NCBI RefSeq assembly: GCF_035621475.1
Contig: NZ_CP141799.1
Span: 466,001 to 530,000 of the forward strand
Direction: 5' to 3'
DNA length: 64,000 nt
Origin: Pseudomonas paeninsulae
Lineage (GTDB): Bacteria > Pseudomonadota > Gammaproteobacteria > Pseudomonadales > Pseudomonadaceae
Notes under the pieces: generated by a model
Databases searched by the model: none
The model's input: the letters and a program-made list of their open reading frames with translations, nothing else
Told to the model about the DNA's origin: nothing
In this document: piece by piece, positions 37,499 through 49,845 of the stretch
Numbering within the stretch: the stretch's first letter is position 1
Layout of the letters: each line of letters starts with the position of its first letter
Made by a program: the position numbers and the translations under genes

Positions 37499-38491
37499 TC
37501 AGTCCTGGCTGGCCGCCATCTGATAGGCGGTTTCCAGGGCAACCTGCAGGCTGCCACTGTCGATCCTGCCGCTGCCCGCCAGGTCCAGTGCCGTGCCGTG
37601 GTCGACCGAGGTGCGGATGATCGGCAGGCCCAGGGTGATATTGACCGCGGCGCCGAAGCCCTTGAATTTGAGTACCGGCAGGCCCTGGTCGTGGTACATC
37701 GCCAGGACTGAATCGCAATGATCGAGGTGTTTGGGCGTGAACAGGGTGTCGGCCGGCAGCGGGCCGACCAGGTCAATGCCTTCGCCGCGCAGTAGCTCGA
37801 GAGTCGGTTCGATGATCTCGATTTCTTCGCGGCCAAGGTGGCCGCCCTCGCCGGCGTGCGGATTGAGGCCGCAGACCAGAATGCGTGGCCGGGGAATGCC
37901 GAATTTAGTGCGCAGGTCATGGTCGAGGATGCGTGCTACGCGAGCCAGGCGCTCGGCGGTGATAGCCGCGGCGACATCCTTGAGCGGCAGGTGGGTGGTC
38001 ACCAGGGCCACGCGCAGGTCGTGGGTGGCAAGCATCATCACCACCTGTTCGGTGTGAGTCAGATCGGCGAGAAATTCGGTGTGTCCGGAGAAGGGTATAC
38101 CGGCCTGGTTGATCACACCCTTATGCACGGGTGCGGTGATCATCCCGGCGAAATCCCCATCGACGCAGCCCTGGCCGGCGCGAGTCAGAGTTTCCAGCAC
38201 ATAGGCGGCATTGGCCGGGTTCAGTTGGCCGGGCAGTACGCTTTCTGTCAGCGGGGTGTCCCAGACAAACAGGCTGCCAGCCGGTGCGGGTGCGGTCGGC
38301 CAGTTACCGGGGCCGACCGCGATTAGCTGAATATCCAGGTTCAGGCAGTTGGCGCGCTCGGCGAGCAGGTCGCGGCTGGCGATGGCGACCAGTGCGTGGG
38401 GTTGTGCCTGACGAGCGAGCAACAGGCACAAGTCGGGGCCTATGCCCGCCGGTTCGCCAGGGGTCAGTGCAAAGAGATGTGGTGCAGTCAT
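37499..38491 (-). CDS. pdxA: 4-hydroxythreonine-4-phosphate dehydrogenase
   Basis: Pyridoxal phosphate synthesis enzyme, 330 residues. [11 protein letters not shown] at the N-terminus and the metal/substrate region [16 protein letters not shown]. It lies between surA and rsmA as in other gammaproteobacteria, but a strong hairpin terminator separates it from surA, so it may have its own promoter. Confidence 0.97.
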   Translation of the reverse strand: MTAPHLFALTPGEPAGIGPDLCLLLARQAQPHALVAIASRDLLAERANCLNLDIQLIAVGPGNWPTAPAPAGSLFVWDTPLTESVLPGQLNPANAAYVLETLTRAGQGCVDGDFAGMITAPVHKGVINQAGIPFSGHTEFLADLTHTEQVVMMLATHDLRVALVTTHLPLKDVAAAITAERLARVARILDHDLRTKFGIPRPRILVCGLNPHAGEGGHLGREEIEIIEPTLELLRGEGIDLVGPLPADTLFTPKHLDHCDSVLAMYHDQGLPVLKFKGFGAAVNITLGLPIIRTSVDHGTALDLAGSGRIDSGSLQVALETAYQMAASQD

Positions 38492-38573
38492 GGGCCGGCT
38501 CTCGGTTGTGCCAGTGGGGTGGGCATCGCGGCGGGCATGGGCGCTATGTTACGCCGCAGCTTGCTGCGGAACG

Positions 38574-38612
38574 AAAAAAGCCCGGCGCTGCGAGAAGCAG
38601 GCACCGGGCTTT
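38574..38612 (-). terminator. surA-pdxA terminator
   Basis: On the minus strand AAAGCCCGGTGCC pairs with GCGCCGGGCTTT around a loop of about 14 bases, followed by a T run. Confidence 0.75.
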
Positions 38613-38629
38613 GATCTGGTTCGTGTTGC

Positions 38630-39922
38630 CTACAGCTTGATTTCGACGTAAGCCTCGTCGCGGATCTGCCGCAACCAGGCTTGCAGTTCTTCGTCGTACT
38701 TGCGGTTGCGCAGCACAGTCAATGCCTGTTGCTCGCGGAACTGCGCGCTGCCATCGCTGGCGCGGCGGCCGACAACCTGCAATACATGCCAGCCGTAAGG
38801 GCTCTTGAACGGTTTTGACAGTTCACCGCTGGCGGTGTTGCTCATCACGTCGCGGAACTCGGGCACCAGCGCGCTGGGGTCGATCCAGTCGAGACTGCCG
38901 CCGTTGAGTGCCGAACCCGGGTCTTCCGAGAAGCTCTTCGCCAGTTCACTGAAGTCTTCGCCGGCCAGGAGGCGTTCATGCAGGCGTTCGACCAGGCGTT
39001 TGGTTTCTGCTTCGCTGCGAATCTCGCTGGGCTTGATGAGAATGTGCCGAACGTTGACTTCTTCGAGCACCTGGGTGCCGCCGCCACGTTTTTCCAGCAG
39101 TTTGAGCATGATGAAACCGCCGGGCGTGCGCATGGGCTCGGTGACGTCACCGACCGACATTGCGCCAATCATGGCGTCAAATGGCGGTGGCATTTGCGCC
39201 GCTTTGCGCCAGCCCATCTCGCCGCCTTCAAGGGCCGTCTCGCTGGCCGAGTGGGTCACTGCCATCTGGGCGAAGTCGGCGCCTTCGCGCAGTTGCTGGT
39301 GCAGTTCCTTTACCTGGCGCTCAGCTGCCTGAATGGCTTGCGGGGACGAACCGTCGGACAGTGGGATGAGGATGTTGGCCAGGCGAAACTCTTCCGACAG
39401 CTGCATTTTGCCGAGGTCGGACGCGAGGAAGTTCTGCACTTCCTGGTCGGTGACCTGGATGCGCTCGGCCACTCGGCGTTGACGCACGCGGCTGATGACC
39501 ATTTCGCGGCGTACCTGGTCGCGGGCATCGGCATAGGACAGGCCGTCCTGCACGAGGGCGGCGCGGAACTGCTCGAGACTCATGCTGTTGCGCTGGGCAA
39601 TGCTGGCCAGGGCCTGGTTGAGTTCTTCATCGGTAATGCGAATGCCGGAGCGGTCGCCAATCTGCAGCTGAATGTTCTCGATGATCAGGCGCTCGAGTAC
39701 CTGCTGGCTGAGGACATCCTCGGGCGGCAGTGACGCGCCGCGCTTGGCGATGGTTTGCTGCACCTCGCGCACCCGCGCGACCAGCTGGCTCTGCATGACC
39801 ACGTCACTGTCGACAATGGCTACGACACGGTTGAGGGGTTGTACCTCGGCTTGCGCCGCGGCACCCAGAAACAGTGCGCCCAACAGCAGCGGGCGCACGC
39901 AATCAGAAAGCTTGATCTTCAC
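38630..39922 (-). CDS. surA: periplasmic chaperone / peptidyl-prolyl isomerase SurA
   Basis: Carries outer-membrane proteins such as LptD across the periplasm. From the GTG start at 39922 the chain is 430 residues with a signal peptide ([24 protein letters not shown]), the SurA N-domain ([13 protein letters not shown]) and two parvulin domains (about 170-270 and 280-380). The start lies inside the end of lptD (overlap about 20 bases); a GTG two codons earlier with AAGG is an alternative. Confidence 0.93.
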   Translation of the reverse strand: MKIKLSDCVRPLLLGALFLGAAAQAEVQPLNRVVAIVDSDVVMQSQLVARVREVQQTIAKRGASLPPEDVLSQQVLERLIIENIQLQIGDRSGIRITDEELNQALASIAQRNSMSLEQFRAALVQDGLSYADARDQVRREMVISRVRQRRVAERIQVTDQEVQNFLASDLGKMQLSEEFRLANILIPLSDGSSPQAIQAAERQVKELHQQLREGADFAQMAVTHSASETALEGGEMGWRKAAQMPPPFDAMIGAMSVGDVTEPMRTPGGFIMLKLLEKRGGGTQVLEEVNVRHILIKPSEIRSEAETKRLVERLHERLLAGEDFSELAKSFSEDPGSALNGGSLDWIDPSALVPEFRDVMSNTASGELSKPFKSPYGWHVLQVVGRRASDGSAQFREQQALTVLRNRKYDEELQAWLRQIRDEAYVEIKL

Positions 39923-42719
39923 GTTCACGATAACCTTGAATGCCTTGATCGAGGAAAGTCTCAACCTTGTTGCCTGTCACACCGCCCAGGCCCTTGAGGA
40001 CGATTTGCAGGAAGATGCCGCGATCCGGCTCATCATTCAGCGCTGGGTTCAGGCTGACTTCGTCATAGTCGATCCAGTAGCGATTGATCAGGCGTAGCTT
40101 CCAGCAGCAACTGTCGTACTCGAAACCGGCGAAGGCTTCGAGGGTGCGATCACGGCCGTAATCGTACTGCCAGCGGGAGATTGCGCTCCATTGCGGGACG
40201 ATTGGCCAGATTACCGAGAAGTCATGCTGGCTGACTTTGTAGTAGTCCTTGATGAAGTTGGGATTCGGGCTGCCGTTGGCCAGTGTTGGCGTACCGAAGT
40301 CGCCGCCACCAACCACCCAGTTACCGCTGGTCTGGTCAAACCGTATGGTGTCGTTGCGGTAGCGATAACCGGCGTTGACCACCTTGTTCGGGTTGTCTTC
40401 CGGCTGGTAGTGGAACATCGCGCTGCCCGAACGGGTGCGGCGAGTATCCGGGTCCCAGTTGAAGTCCGACGAGAAGCGCCAGTCGCGGTTGAAGCGGTAC
40501 AGGTACTCGAGGGCGTAAGGCGATTGCGACGCCTGTGCGTCTGAGCGCGTCTGGTAGTCGATGCCCGGCATCTGCACCTTGCGGTCTTCGAAGTAGAAGG
40601 CCTGGCCGATGCTGAAGCGTTGACGCTCGAAACCGTTGCTCTCGATCCAGCGGTTGGTCACGCCCAGCGAAAGCTTGTTCTCGTCGCCGATGCGGTCCTT
40701 GCCGGAGAAACGGTTTTCGCGGAACAGCGACGAATAGTTGAAGGTGCTTTCGCCCGTATCGAAGACCGGAATATCGGTCTGGTCTTCCTCGGGGACATAG
40801 AGGTAGAACAACCGTGGCTCCAGGGTCTGGCGGAAGGACTTGCCGAACCACTCGGTGTTGCGATCGAAGTACAGGCCGCTGTCGACGCTGTACATGGCGA
40901 GGCTACGGTTCTGGCTGCCGCCTGTGCTCTGTTGAGCTAAAAAACCGTCCGGATCGGTGATTTTGGCTTGGGCAATATCATTCTTGCCTTGTTGGTCGAG
41001 GCTTAGGTCATAGTTGGTCTGCAGAAACTTGACCTGCGGCTTGATGTAGCCCCAGCTCCAATCCAGCGGCAGGCTAACGGCCGGCTCCAGGTGCAGTCGA
41101 GTACCGTTGGCGCGGGCCAGGCCGCGTAGGTTAGCGTCGTACCAGGGTTGTTCGGCGACACCCGCTTCGTTGATGAAGCTGCCGGAGCGCAGATCCCGAT
41201 CGAAGCGCACCAGTTCACTGCCGTAGCTGAAGTCCAGTCCGCCCGGATGGACGGGTAGGGCGCCATCCAGGGTGATCTGTGGCAGGCGGTTGTACGGGGT
41301 GATATCGGTGATATTGGCCAGTTCGTAGGCGTGCGCATTCAGTCGCGCGGTATAGCTGCCGCCACGATAGGTCAGGGTGCCGCGCTGGTTGACGAAACTG
41401 GTGGAGTCAATGCCGAGATCGGTGTCCAGGTCCTGGAAATAATAGGGATCGCTGATGTCGGTGTAGTCGACTTCAGCCAGCAGGCGCGAGTTGAGGCCGC
41501 CCTTGTGCTGCCAGCTGTAGAGCCAGCGCTGATCTTCGTAGTCCGACTGCAGTTTGCGGTCGTCATTGCTGTCGTTGAGGTAAGCCGCGCCGAACTGGCC
41601 TTCGCTGCTCTTGGTCAGGTAGCGTCCCTCGCCTTCCATGAGTAGACCGCGGTCACTCATGTAGGTCGGGTAGAGCGTGGCGTCGTAGTTCGGCGCCAGG
41701 TTGAAGTAGTAGGGCGTTTGCAGCGTCATGCCATTATCGCTGGAGCTGCTGATGCTCGGCGGCAGGAAGCCGGACTGACGACGGTCGTCGATCGGGAAAT
41801 AGATGTAGGGTGTGTAGAAAACCGGGAAATTCTTCACCCGCAGGGTCACGTTGGTCGCCGTGCCGAAACCGGTGGCCGGGTTCAGGGTGACGTTGTTGCC
41901 CTTCAGGTGCCAGGTGTTGCTGCCTGGTTCACAGGTGGTGTAGGTGCCGTCTTTCAGGCGGATAACCGCGCTTTCTTCACGCTTGGCGTAGAGTGCGCTG
42001 CCGCGGACATGGCTTTTGTGCAGCACATACTCGGCGTTATCGACCTTGGCTTCGCCGTTGTCGAGTTGCAGTTCGGCGCGATCGCCGACGACCAGAATGC
42101 CCTGGTCGCGCAAGCGCACGTTGCCAATCAGCTCGCCGCGGTTCTCGGCCTGAAGCAGGTTGGCTTCGTCGGCCTCGACCTGCATGCCCGCCTGGCGCAG
42201 CACGACATCGCCGGCCAGGGTGGCAATCTGTTGTTCCTGCTCATAGCGCGAGGCTTTGGCGGAAATGAACAGTGGCGCTTCATTCATCGGCGTCTGGTCG
42301 TGCATCCCTGGCCGGCTCGGCTCGACATAGCCGCCCGCACAGTAGGGGCCGACTTCCGCCAGTTGCGCTTCGTTCAGGTTCTCGCGAGGCACCCAGTCGA
42401 GGTGACTGTAGTCGGCGCTGCGCGAAGCCAGGGCTTTGCCGCCGCTCTCGGTGACCAGGGTGGCGCCGGAGGCTCGACTTGCGTCAGAACTGTCCTTGCG
42501 CTGGGCCGTGGCCGTTGGCGAAATTTGCTGCGCGGGCCGCTCCGGCACGGCAGCGCTACTGGTTTTCGGGGCGCATGCCCAGCCTCCGGTAGCGGATGCC
42601 TGGCAGTCATACTGCTCGGCAGCGACAGCGAATTGGCTGGTCAGTGGCTGCAAGGCCAACAGGCCGCCAGTTACCAGAAGAGGGAATTTTTTGCGGAACC
42701 TAGGGTATTTTACTGCCAT
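39903..42719 (-). CDS. lptD: LPS-assembly outer-membrane protein LptD
   Basis: Inserts lipopolysaccharide into the outer leaflet with LptE. 938 residues with a signal peptide, then [16 protein letters not shown], an OstA jellyroll (about 190-320) and a beta-barrel. The adjacent pair SCCWKLRL near the C-terminus supplies two of the four cysteines that form the essential disulfides; the pair near the N-terminus is present too. The ATG at 42719 places the signal peptide first. Divergent from amgK. Confidence 0.96.
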   Translation of the reverse strand: MAVKYPRFRKKFPLLVTGGLLALQPLTSQFAVAAEQYDCQASATGGWACAPKTSSAAVPERPAQQISPTATAQRKDSSDASRASGATLVTESGGKALASRSADYSHLDWVPRENLNEAQLAEVGPYCAGGYVEPSRPGMHDQTPMNEAPLFISAKASRYEQEQQIATLAGDVVLRQAGMQVEADEANLLQAENRGELIGNVRLRDQGILVVGDRAELQLDNGEAKVDNAEYVLHKSHVRGSALYAKREESAVIRLKDGTYTTCEPGSNTWHLKGNNVTLNPATGFGTATNVTLRVKNFPVFYTPYIYFPIDDRRQSGFLPPSISSSSDNGMTLQTPYYFNLAPNYDATLYPTYMSDRGLLMEGEGRYLTKSSEGQFGAAYLNDSNDDRKLQSDYEDQRWLYSWQHKGGLNSRLLAEVDYTDISDPYYFQDLDTDLGIDSTSFVNQRGTLTYRGGSYTARLNAHAYELANITDITPYNRLPQITLDGALPVHPGGLDFSYGSELVRFDRDLRSGSFINEAGVAEQPWYDANLRGLARANGTRLHLEPAVSLPLDWSWGYIKPQVKFLQTNYDLSLDQQGKNDIAQAKITDPDGFLAQQSTGGSQNRSLAMYSVDSGLYFDRNTEWFGKSFRQTLEPRLFYLYVPEEDQTDIPVFDTGESTFNYSSLFRENRFSGKDRIGDENKLSLGVTNRWIESNGFERQRFSIGQAFYFEDRKVQMPGIDYQTRSDAQASQSPYALEYLYRFNRDWRFSSDFNWDPDTRRTRSGSAMFHYQPEDNPNKVVNAGYRYRNDTIRFDQTSGNWVVGGGDFGTPTLANGSPNPNFIKDYYKVSQHDFSVIWPIVPQWSAISRWQYDYGRDRTLEAFAGFEYDSCCWKLRLINRYWIDYDEVSLNPALNDEPDRGIFLQIVLKGLGGVTGNKVETFLDQGIQGYREREDQAF

Positions 42720-42843
42720 CTTATTTTCCGGGCTTCCTGCGCGCATTAGGCCCAGGGGCCGCACGCCTCTCGATGGGCTGAAAAAGATGCTGGATAATAA
42801 AGCATGACCCGCGCAACGGCTAGCGCCGTCGGAGACCCTTGTA

Positions 42844-44537
<1,694 letters not shown>

Positions 44538-44538
44538 G

Positions 44539-45297
44539 ATGCTCTGGCCGGCGACGCTGCTCGGTGCCGTTGGCGGCTTGGCCCTGGCCAGCATTCCCGG
44601 CGCCTTGCTCGGAGGGCTACTCGGCCAGGTCGTGGATCGGCGCTTGCGGTTGCACAGTTGGGCGGCGTTGCGCGAGCGGCTGGGCGGCAAGCCGTACCCG
44701 GGGGACGAGGCGTTGCTGTTTGTCCTGCTCGGTCGCCTGGCCAAGTGCGATGGCCGTGTGCTGCAGGCGCATATCCTCCAGGCGCGGGCCGAGATACAGC
44801 GCCTGGGCCTGGATGCTGCGGGCCAGCAGCGGGCGGTCGTGGCCTTCGCCCGTGGCAAGACCGGACGCGATGGCCTGCGCGCCCCCTTGCGCCGCCAGCG
44901 CGCACAGGCCGAAGCCTTGTTGCGGGCGTGCTGGCGCATGGCTTGGGTGGACGGTCGGCTCAGCCAGACCGAGCGCGAGTTGATTCTGCTGTGGGGCAAG
45001 TGGTTGGGCGTGTCGATGGCGACCCAGCAAGTGCTGAGCGCGGCCTATGCGCCGAAGCAAGCTTCGGTGGCGGGCGCGGGCGGGAGCTATCAGCAGGCGT
45101 TACGTCTGCTCGGGGTGACGGCCGATAGCGAGCCGGCGCAAATCAAACGCGCTTACCGGCGGCTGTTGAGTCGCAACCACCCGGACAAGCTGGCCGGCAG
45201 CGGCGTATCGCCTGAGCGGCTGCGCGAAGCCACGGAAAAGACCCGTGAACTGCACCAGGCCTACGGGTTGGTTCGTCAGCAGCGCGGTTTTCGCTAG
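44539..45297 (+). CDS. DjlA-like TerB/DnaJ co-chaperone
   Basis: A 252-residue protein. A glycine-rich membrane segment at residues 2-28 is followed by a TerB-like helical domain (about 50-160) and a C-terminal J domain (LLGVTADSEPAQIKRAYRRL with the HPD motif in NHPDKL). This is the architecture of the membrane-anchored Hsp70 co-chaperone DjlA. The start follows murU by one base, so it belongs to the amgK operon. Confidence 0.85.
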   Translation: MLWPATLLGAVGGLALASIPGALLGGLLGQVVDRRLRLHSWAALRERLGGKPYPGDEALLFVLLGRLAKCDGRVLQAHILQARAEIQRLGLDAAGQQRAVVAFARGKTGRDGLRAPLRRQRAQAEALLRACWRMAWVDGRLSQTERELILLWGKWLGVSMATQQVLSAAYAPKQASVAGAGGSYQQALRLLGVTADSEPAQIKRAYRRLLSRNHPDKLAGSGVSPERLREATEKTRELHQAYGLVRQQRGFR

Positions 45298-45305
45298 CCG
45301 GCTGC

Positions 45306-46316
45306 TCAACCTGCCGGCAGTTGCAGCGTAAGCCAGCCATGCAGGCGGCGGTACAGCTGTTCCTGTTCGACCTCGGGGTTGCCCGGCAGGGCCTTGAGTG
45401 CGACCTGGGTATAGGCCGGGTGCTCCTGGCGTTTGCTGGCCTGGGCGCGTTTGCTGGCCGCGTTGCGCTCGACTTGGAGGTCCTTGTAATAGAAATCGCC
45501 AGTGGCCAGCTTGAGGCTGGCTTGCAGTTCGTCCAGTCCGGGGCTGGCATCGGCTGCCGGCTTGACGTCCACCAGCAGCAGGCCGCGCACGTCGGCGGGT
45601 TGCTCTTCGCTGAGATAGCGCAGGCTCCAGTAGCCGCCACTGCCATTGCCGAGCAGGACGATATGTTTAGCCTGCTGCTGGCGGGCCAGTTCCAGTGCCG
45701 CGGCGATGCGCTGCTTGATGCGTCGGGCGTGACGTTCGCCGGCGTCTTCCGGGGGCTGCTCAGCCTGGGTGCTCGGGTCGGGTTGCGCGGTGTCGGTGAC
45801 TGGCAGCGACTCGTCAGCGTTAGCGTCGACCGGCGGCTCAGCGGACGCTGTGGCCGCGCTTGCGGCCTTGCTGGCGAGCGCTCGTGGTAGGTCGTCCTGC
45901 GGATCGGGCAGGCTCAGGGTCAGGCTGTGCCAGCCGGCATCCGGCAGCTTGCGGCGCAGCGGGCCAAGCACTTTGGGCCAGTCGGCGCTTTCGCCATCGC
46001 CCGCGACCAGCACCACTACGCCATGGGCCTCGGCTGCATTGGCCGGTAGCCACAGGGCCAGGAAGGACTCATCCCCTGCGTGCAGCAACTGCTGTTCCTG
46101 GTCCGGTAGCTGGCGGATCAGTGCGCGGGCGGCATCCGCACTGCGTTCGGCCTGTGGCGGGCGGCTCAGGTCGGCGGCGGGCGGCTCAGCAGCTACGCCC
46201 TGCTCGCCGCCGGCCTTGCCCATGCTGCTGGACTCTGCGGCCTGCAACGGTGAGCCGAGCGGCAGTGTCAGGCTCAGGCTCAAGGCGGCCAGCAGGGGGC
46301 GGATGGCGCGGGGCAT
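45306..46316 (-). CDS. DUF3530 family alpha/beta-hydrolase-like exported protein
   Basis: A 336-residue protein with a signal peptide (MPRAIRPLLAALSLSLTLPL, cleavage near LQAAE), then an alpha/beta-hydrolase-like region with a nucleophile elbow HIVLLGNGSGGYWSL. A low-complexity Ala/Glu/Pro stretch lies near 150-195. Substrate unknown. Convergent with the DjlA-like gene, 8 bases away. Confidence 0.8.
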   Translation of the reverse strand: MPRAIRPLLAALSLSLTLPLGSPLQAAESSSMGKAGGEQGVAAEPPAADLSRPPQAERSADAARALIRQLPDQEQQLLHAGDESFLALWLPANAAEAHGVVVLVAGDGESADWPKVLGPLRRKLPDAGWHSLTLSLPDPQDDLPRALASKAASAATASAEPPVDANADESLPVTDTAQPDPSTQAEQPPEDAGERHARRIKQRIAAALELARQQQAKHIVLLGNGSGGYWSLRYLSEEQPADVRGLLLVDVKPAADASPGLDELQASLKLATGDFYYKDLQVERNAASKRAQASKRQEHPAYTQVALKALPGNPEVEQEQLYRRLHGWLTLQLPAG

Positions 46317-46527
46317 GGACGGCTCCAGGGTGGCATGATGAGCGACTCAGCCTACTGCTTGTGCGGCGTTTTGTCAGTGTCATCCCTTGGCGAGCCAGAC
46401 CTGGACTGGAGTAAGGTATGAGCCCTTGTGAAAAGACTCCCGCCAGTGGCGACTGCCTCGCGCCGGTGCTCGAGATTCTCACGCTCCCGCAATGTTATCC
46501 CGCTGCCCTGGCAGCGTAATTTGGGCA
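46317..46527. other. divergent promoter region
   Basis: 211 bases between the DUF3530 gene and the sensor kinase gene, reading away from each other. No clear operator or RNA structure is seen. Confidence 0.4.
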
Positions 46528-48936
46528 ATGAGTCCTATGTGGTCGCGCATCCTCTTTCTGCTACTGGTGTGGCCGCTGTTTGCCTGGGCTGAAAACCCGG
46601 TGCTGCCCCTGCGCCCAGTCTTCACGGGCGAGCAGCAGGCTTGGCTCGCGGAGCATCGGCAGCTGCGCGTAGGTCTGCTCATGCAAGCGCCCTGGGCCTT
46701 GTACGACCGCCGTCTACAGCGGCTTTCCGGGGCTAACGTCGAGTTGATGACGCGCGTGCTGCAGGGCATGGGCGTCGAGCCGGTGTGGTTGCGCTACGCC
46801 GATCAGGACGAGCTGGATAGCGCATTGCGCCGCGGCGAGGTCGACCTCGCGCCGGGGCTGCAACAGACCCCGTACGGCCTGCGCCTGTGGCTCTATTCCG
46901 TACCCTACATGCGGGTCCCGCATCTGGTGGTGGGTGCGCAGCGCGGCATCAGTGCGGTCGACCTCGACCGCCTTGGCTACGATGAGCTGGTCGCGGTGCG
47001 CGAGCCAAGCCCGGTGTTCGAGTACCTGTACAAGACCCACAACAACCTGCGGCTGCAGGCGGTGAGCTCGGAGCGCGTGGGCTTGTTGCGCGTGTTGCGC
47101 CAGGAGGTCAGCTACGCGGTGGTCGACGAGGCGCGGCTCAGTCTGCTGCTGCGCGAGCCGCAGTTCGCCGCCCTGAGCATCGTCGGCGATATCGGATTGC
47201 CGCAGTTGCTGCGCATCGCCAGTCGGCGCGACGAACCGCTGCTGGCGAAAATCCTCGAGCGGACCCTGGAGGCCATGCCCGGACGCGAGATCGAGCACCT
47301 GCGTGAGCGCTGGCTGCCGTTGAAATACCCGCAGATTGGCGAATCCCTGGCTTTCTGGCGGGGTCTCGCGCTGCTCCTGCTGTTGGCCTTGCTCAGCGCC
47401 GCGGCCGTCGTCCTGCACCTGCGCCAACAGCGCCGCGATCTGGAGCGGCGGCTGCTCGGTGTGCGCCAGGAATTGAGTCAGCGCGAGGTGGCCGAGCAGG
47501 CCCTGCGCCTCAGCCAGTTCTCCATCGACCACAGCACCGTGGGCATTCTCTGGGTCAATTGGGACAGCCATGTGCGTTATGCCAACCGCGCCGCCGAGGA
47601 CATGCTCGGCTATGCCAGCGGGGCGCTGGTGGAACGGCCGTTACAAGCCCTGGAACCGAGCCTGAATATGGATCGCTGGTTGAGCCTGTGGAAGCTGGCG
47701 CGCAGCAGCGACGAGGCCTTGCCGGGTTTCGAGGTCGAGTGCCTGCGCGCCGATGGCAGCGGCTTGCCGGTGGACGTGTCGTTGAGTTTCCTGCGTTTCG
47801 ACCGGGCGGAATACCTGGTGGTGTTCCTCGCCGATGTGACCGAGCGGCGCCGCGCCCGCGCTGCCCTGCAGGAGAGCGATGCGCGGCTCAAGGGCATCGC
47901 CGGCAATGTACCCGGCCTGGTGTTTCGCCTGGAGCGTGCCGCCGTCGAGCAAGCGGTGGTGTTCGCTTACATCAGCGAAGCCAGTGCCGAGCTGGTCGGT
48001 TATCCGGCCGTCGAGTTGCAGCGCGCCGACCGCGGGATTCGCAGCCTGGTGCACCCCGACGACCAAGCCAGCTACCGGCGCACCCAGGGCGCGGCCCTGG
48101 CCGGCGACAGCGACTGGCAGTGGCAGGGACGAATTCTCACCCGCGCCGGACAGCTGCGCTGGGCCGATATCAAGGCCACCGCGCGCCGCCTGGACGAGGG
48201 CCGGGTGGTGTGGGATGGGATCGTCTGGGACATCACCGAGAACAAGCAGGTAGAGCTGGCGCTGGGCGAATCGCGGGCGCACCTGCGTGAGCTGTCGGCG
48301 CATCTGGAGAGCGTGCGCGAGGAGGAGAAGGCGCGCATCGCCCGCGAGGTGCACGACGAGCTGGGCCAGGTGCTCACCGTGCTCAAGTTGGAAACCGCCA
48401 TGTGCGAATTGGTCTGCTCCGGCCAGTTGCCAGAGCTGGATCGGCGCCTGCAGAACATGAAGCGCCTGATCGCCCAGCTGTTTCAGCTGGTGCGCGATGT
48501 GGCCACCGCGCTGCGTCCGCCCATTCTCGATGCCGGCATCGCCTCGGCCATCGAGTGGCAGGTCCGTCGCTTCGAGGCGCGCACCCAGATCCCGTGCATG
48601 GTCGAGGTGCCGGAGAACCTGCCGAAGCTCAGCGATGCCAAGGCCATCGGCCTGTTTCGCATTCTGCAGGAGGCGCTGACCAACATCATGCGCCACGCCG
48701 GCGCGCACAGCGTGCAGGTGAGCCTGCGTCTGGAGGACGGCGAGCTATGCCTGTGCGTCAGCGACGACGGCAAAGGCTTCGCGCCCGAGCAGCGCAAGCC
48801 GGGGCAGTCGTTCGGCCTGGTCGGCATGCAGGAGCGGGTATTGATGCTCGGCGGCCAGTTGCAGATTGACAGCCAGCCCGGCGAGGGGACTACGCTGTGC
48901 GCACGCGTGGCAGTGGCCGAGGAGGCAGTGGCGTGA
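46528..48936 (+). CDS. hybrid-free sensor histidine kinase with periplasmic solute-binding domain and PAS domains
   Basis: An 802-residue membrane kinase. A signal sequence (MWSRILFLLLVWPLFAWA) precedes an SBP_bac_3-like periplasmic domain (LRVGLLMQAPWALYDRRLQR onwards), a membrane helix (GLALLLLLALLSAAAVVLHL), two PAS domains, a HisKA_3 dimerisation domain with the phosphorylated histidine in REVHDELGQVLTVLK, and an ATPase domain (NIMRHAGAHSV, DDGKGFAPE, GLVGMQERV). It signals to the LuxR-type regulator whose start overlaps its stop. The ligand is probably an amino acid or polyamine-like solute, given the transporter downstream. Confidence 0.92.
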   Translation: MSPMWSRILFLLLVWPLFAWAENPVLPLRPVFTGEQQAWLAEHRQLRVGLLMQAPWALYDRRLQRLSGANVELMTRVLQGMGVEPVWLRYADQDELDSALRRGEVDLAPGLQQTPYGLRLWLYSVPYMRVPHLVVGAQRGISAVDLDRLGYDELVAVREPSPVFEYLYKTHNNLRLQAVSSERVGLLRVLRQEVSYAVVDEARLSLLLREPQFAALSIVGDIGLPQLLRIASRRDEPLLAKILERTLEAMPGREIEHLRERWLPLKYPQIGESLAFWRGLALLLLLALLSAAAVVLHLRQQRRDLERRLLGVRQELSQREVAEQALRLSQFSIDHSTVGILWVNWDSHVRYANRAAEDMLGYASGALVERPLQALEPSLNMDRWLSLWKLARSSDEALPGFEVECLRADGSGLPVDVSLSFLRFDRAEYLVVFLADVTERRRARAALQESDARLKGIAGNVPGLVFRLERAAVEQAVVFAYISEASAELVGYPAVELQRADRGIRSLVHPDDQASYRRTQGAALAGDSDWQWQGRILTRAGQLRWADIKATARRLDEGRVVWDGIVWDITENKQVELALGESRAHLRELSAHLESVREEEKARIAREVHDELGQVLTVLKLETAMCELVCSGQLPELDRRLQNMKRLIAQLFQLVRDVATALRPPILDAGIASAIEWQVRRFEARTQIPCMVEVPENLPKLSDAKAIGLFRILQEALTNIMRHAGAHSVQVSLRLEDGELCLCVSDDGKGFAPEQRKPGQSFGLVGMQERVLMLGGQLQIDSQPGEGTTLCARVAVAEEAVA

Positions 48937-49562
48937 TTCGAGTAATGGTGGCTGAAGACCACGCCATCGTGCGTGAAGGCATCAAGCAGTTGATCGGCAT
49001 GGCCCTCGACCTCGAGGTGGTGGGCGAGGCCGGCAATGGCGAGCAGTTGCTCGAGTGCCTGCGCAAGACTGCCTGCGACGTGGTGCTGCTGGATATCAGC
49101 ATGCCTGGGGTCAATGGTCTGGAGGCGATTCCGCGGATTCGCGCACTGGCCAATGGACCGGCGATCCTGGTGCTGTCGATGCACAACGAAACGCAGATGG
49201 CTGCCCGCGCGCTCAAGGTCGGCGCGGCCGGTTATGCGACCAAGGACAGCGACCCGGCCCTGCTAATCACGGCCATCCGCAAGGTGGCCGGTGGTGGCCG
49301 TTACATCGATCCCGATCTGGCCGATCGCATGGTCTTCGAGGTCGGCCTGACCGATTCGCGACCGCCCCATGCCCAGCTCTCCGAGCGTGAATTCTCGGTG
49401 TTCGAGCGCTTGGCACGTGGTGAAGGGGTCAACGACATCGCCCTGCATCTGGCGATCAGCAACAAGACCGTGAGCACCCACAAGGCGCGTCTGATGCAGA
49501 AGCTCGGGGTGCACTCGATGGCCGACCTGGTGCGCTATGCCTTGGAGCATCGCCTGGTGTGA
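48933..49562 (+). CDS. LuxR/NarL-family response regulator
   Basis: A 209-residue regulator: receiver domain (MVAEDHAIVREGIKQL, phosphoacceptor in VVLLDISMPGVNG) and a LuxR helix-turn-helix (LSEREFSVFERLARGEGVND, then ISNKTVSTHKARLMQKLG). It starts at GTG 48933 inside the kinase stop (GTGA) with GGAGG upstream. A palindrome TGTAGG-N6-CCTACA before the next operon is a plausible binding site. Confidence 0.92.
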   Translation: MIRVMVAEDHAIVREGIKQLIGMALDLEVVGEAGNGEQLLECLRKTACDVVLLDISMPGVNGLEAIPRIRALANGPAILVLSMHNETQMAARALKVGAAGYATKDSDPALLITAIRKVAGGGRYIDPDLADRMVFEVGLTDSRPPHAQLSEREFSVFERLARGEGVNDIALHLAISNKTVSTHKARLMQKLGVHSMADLVRYALEHRLV

Positions 49563-49845
49563 GAGGTCTTGAACACACGCTCGCCGACTGCGCCACGCTC
49601 CAAGTGCTCGCGGCGGCATTGCGCCTGGAGGCGGCCTGGCGACGGCGCTGGATATTTTCGCCACCGCTGCGCCGGCACGCCGAGCGCCCGCTGCCTGGCG
49701 GGTACCCTCGGTTTTTGTAGGGCAATGCCTACACGAAACTCTCCGTTGATCTGATGCCAGGTCGTCATCCTGCCCGATTTTTTCAGTACTGCGCTGCGCC
49801 TAGTCTGTATCCAACGACGTACAGACAACAACAAAGGGTGCGGTG
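49563..49845. other. control region of the ABC importer operon
   Basis: 283 bases between the regulator and the ABC genes. It holds the palindrome at 49716-49733; a possible -10 (TAGTCTGT, near 49800) lies downstream. No gene is supported. Confidence 0.45.
49716..49733. promoter_or_regulatory. candidate LuxR-family regulator site TGTAGG-N6-CCTACA
   Basis: TGTAGG-GCAATG-CCTACA is a perfect 6-6-6 inverted repeat, the same form as the GacA box TGTAAG-N6-CTTACA bound by another LuxR-family response regulator. It lies 113 bases before the ABC operon and just after the regulator gene. Confidence 0.55.
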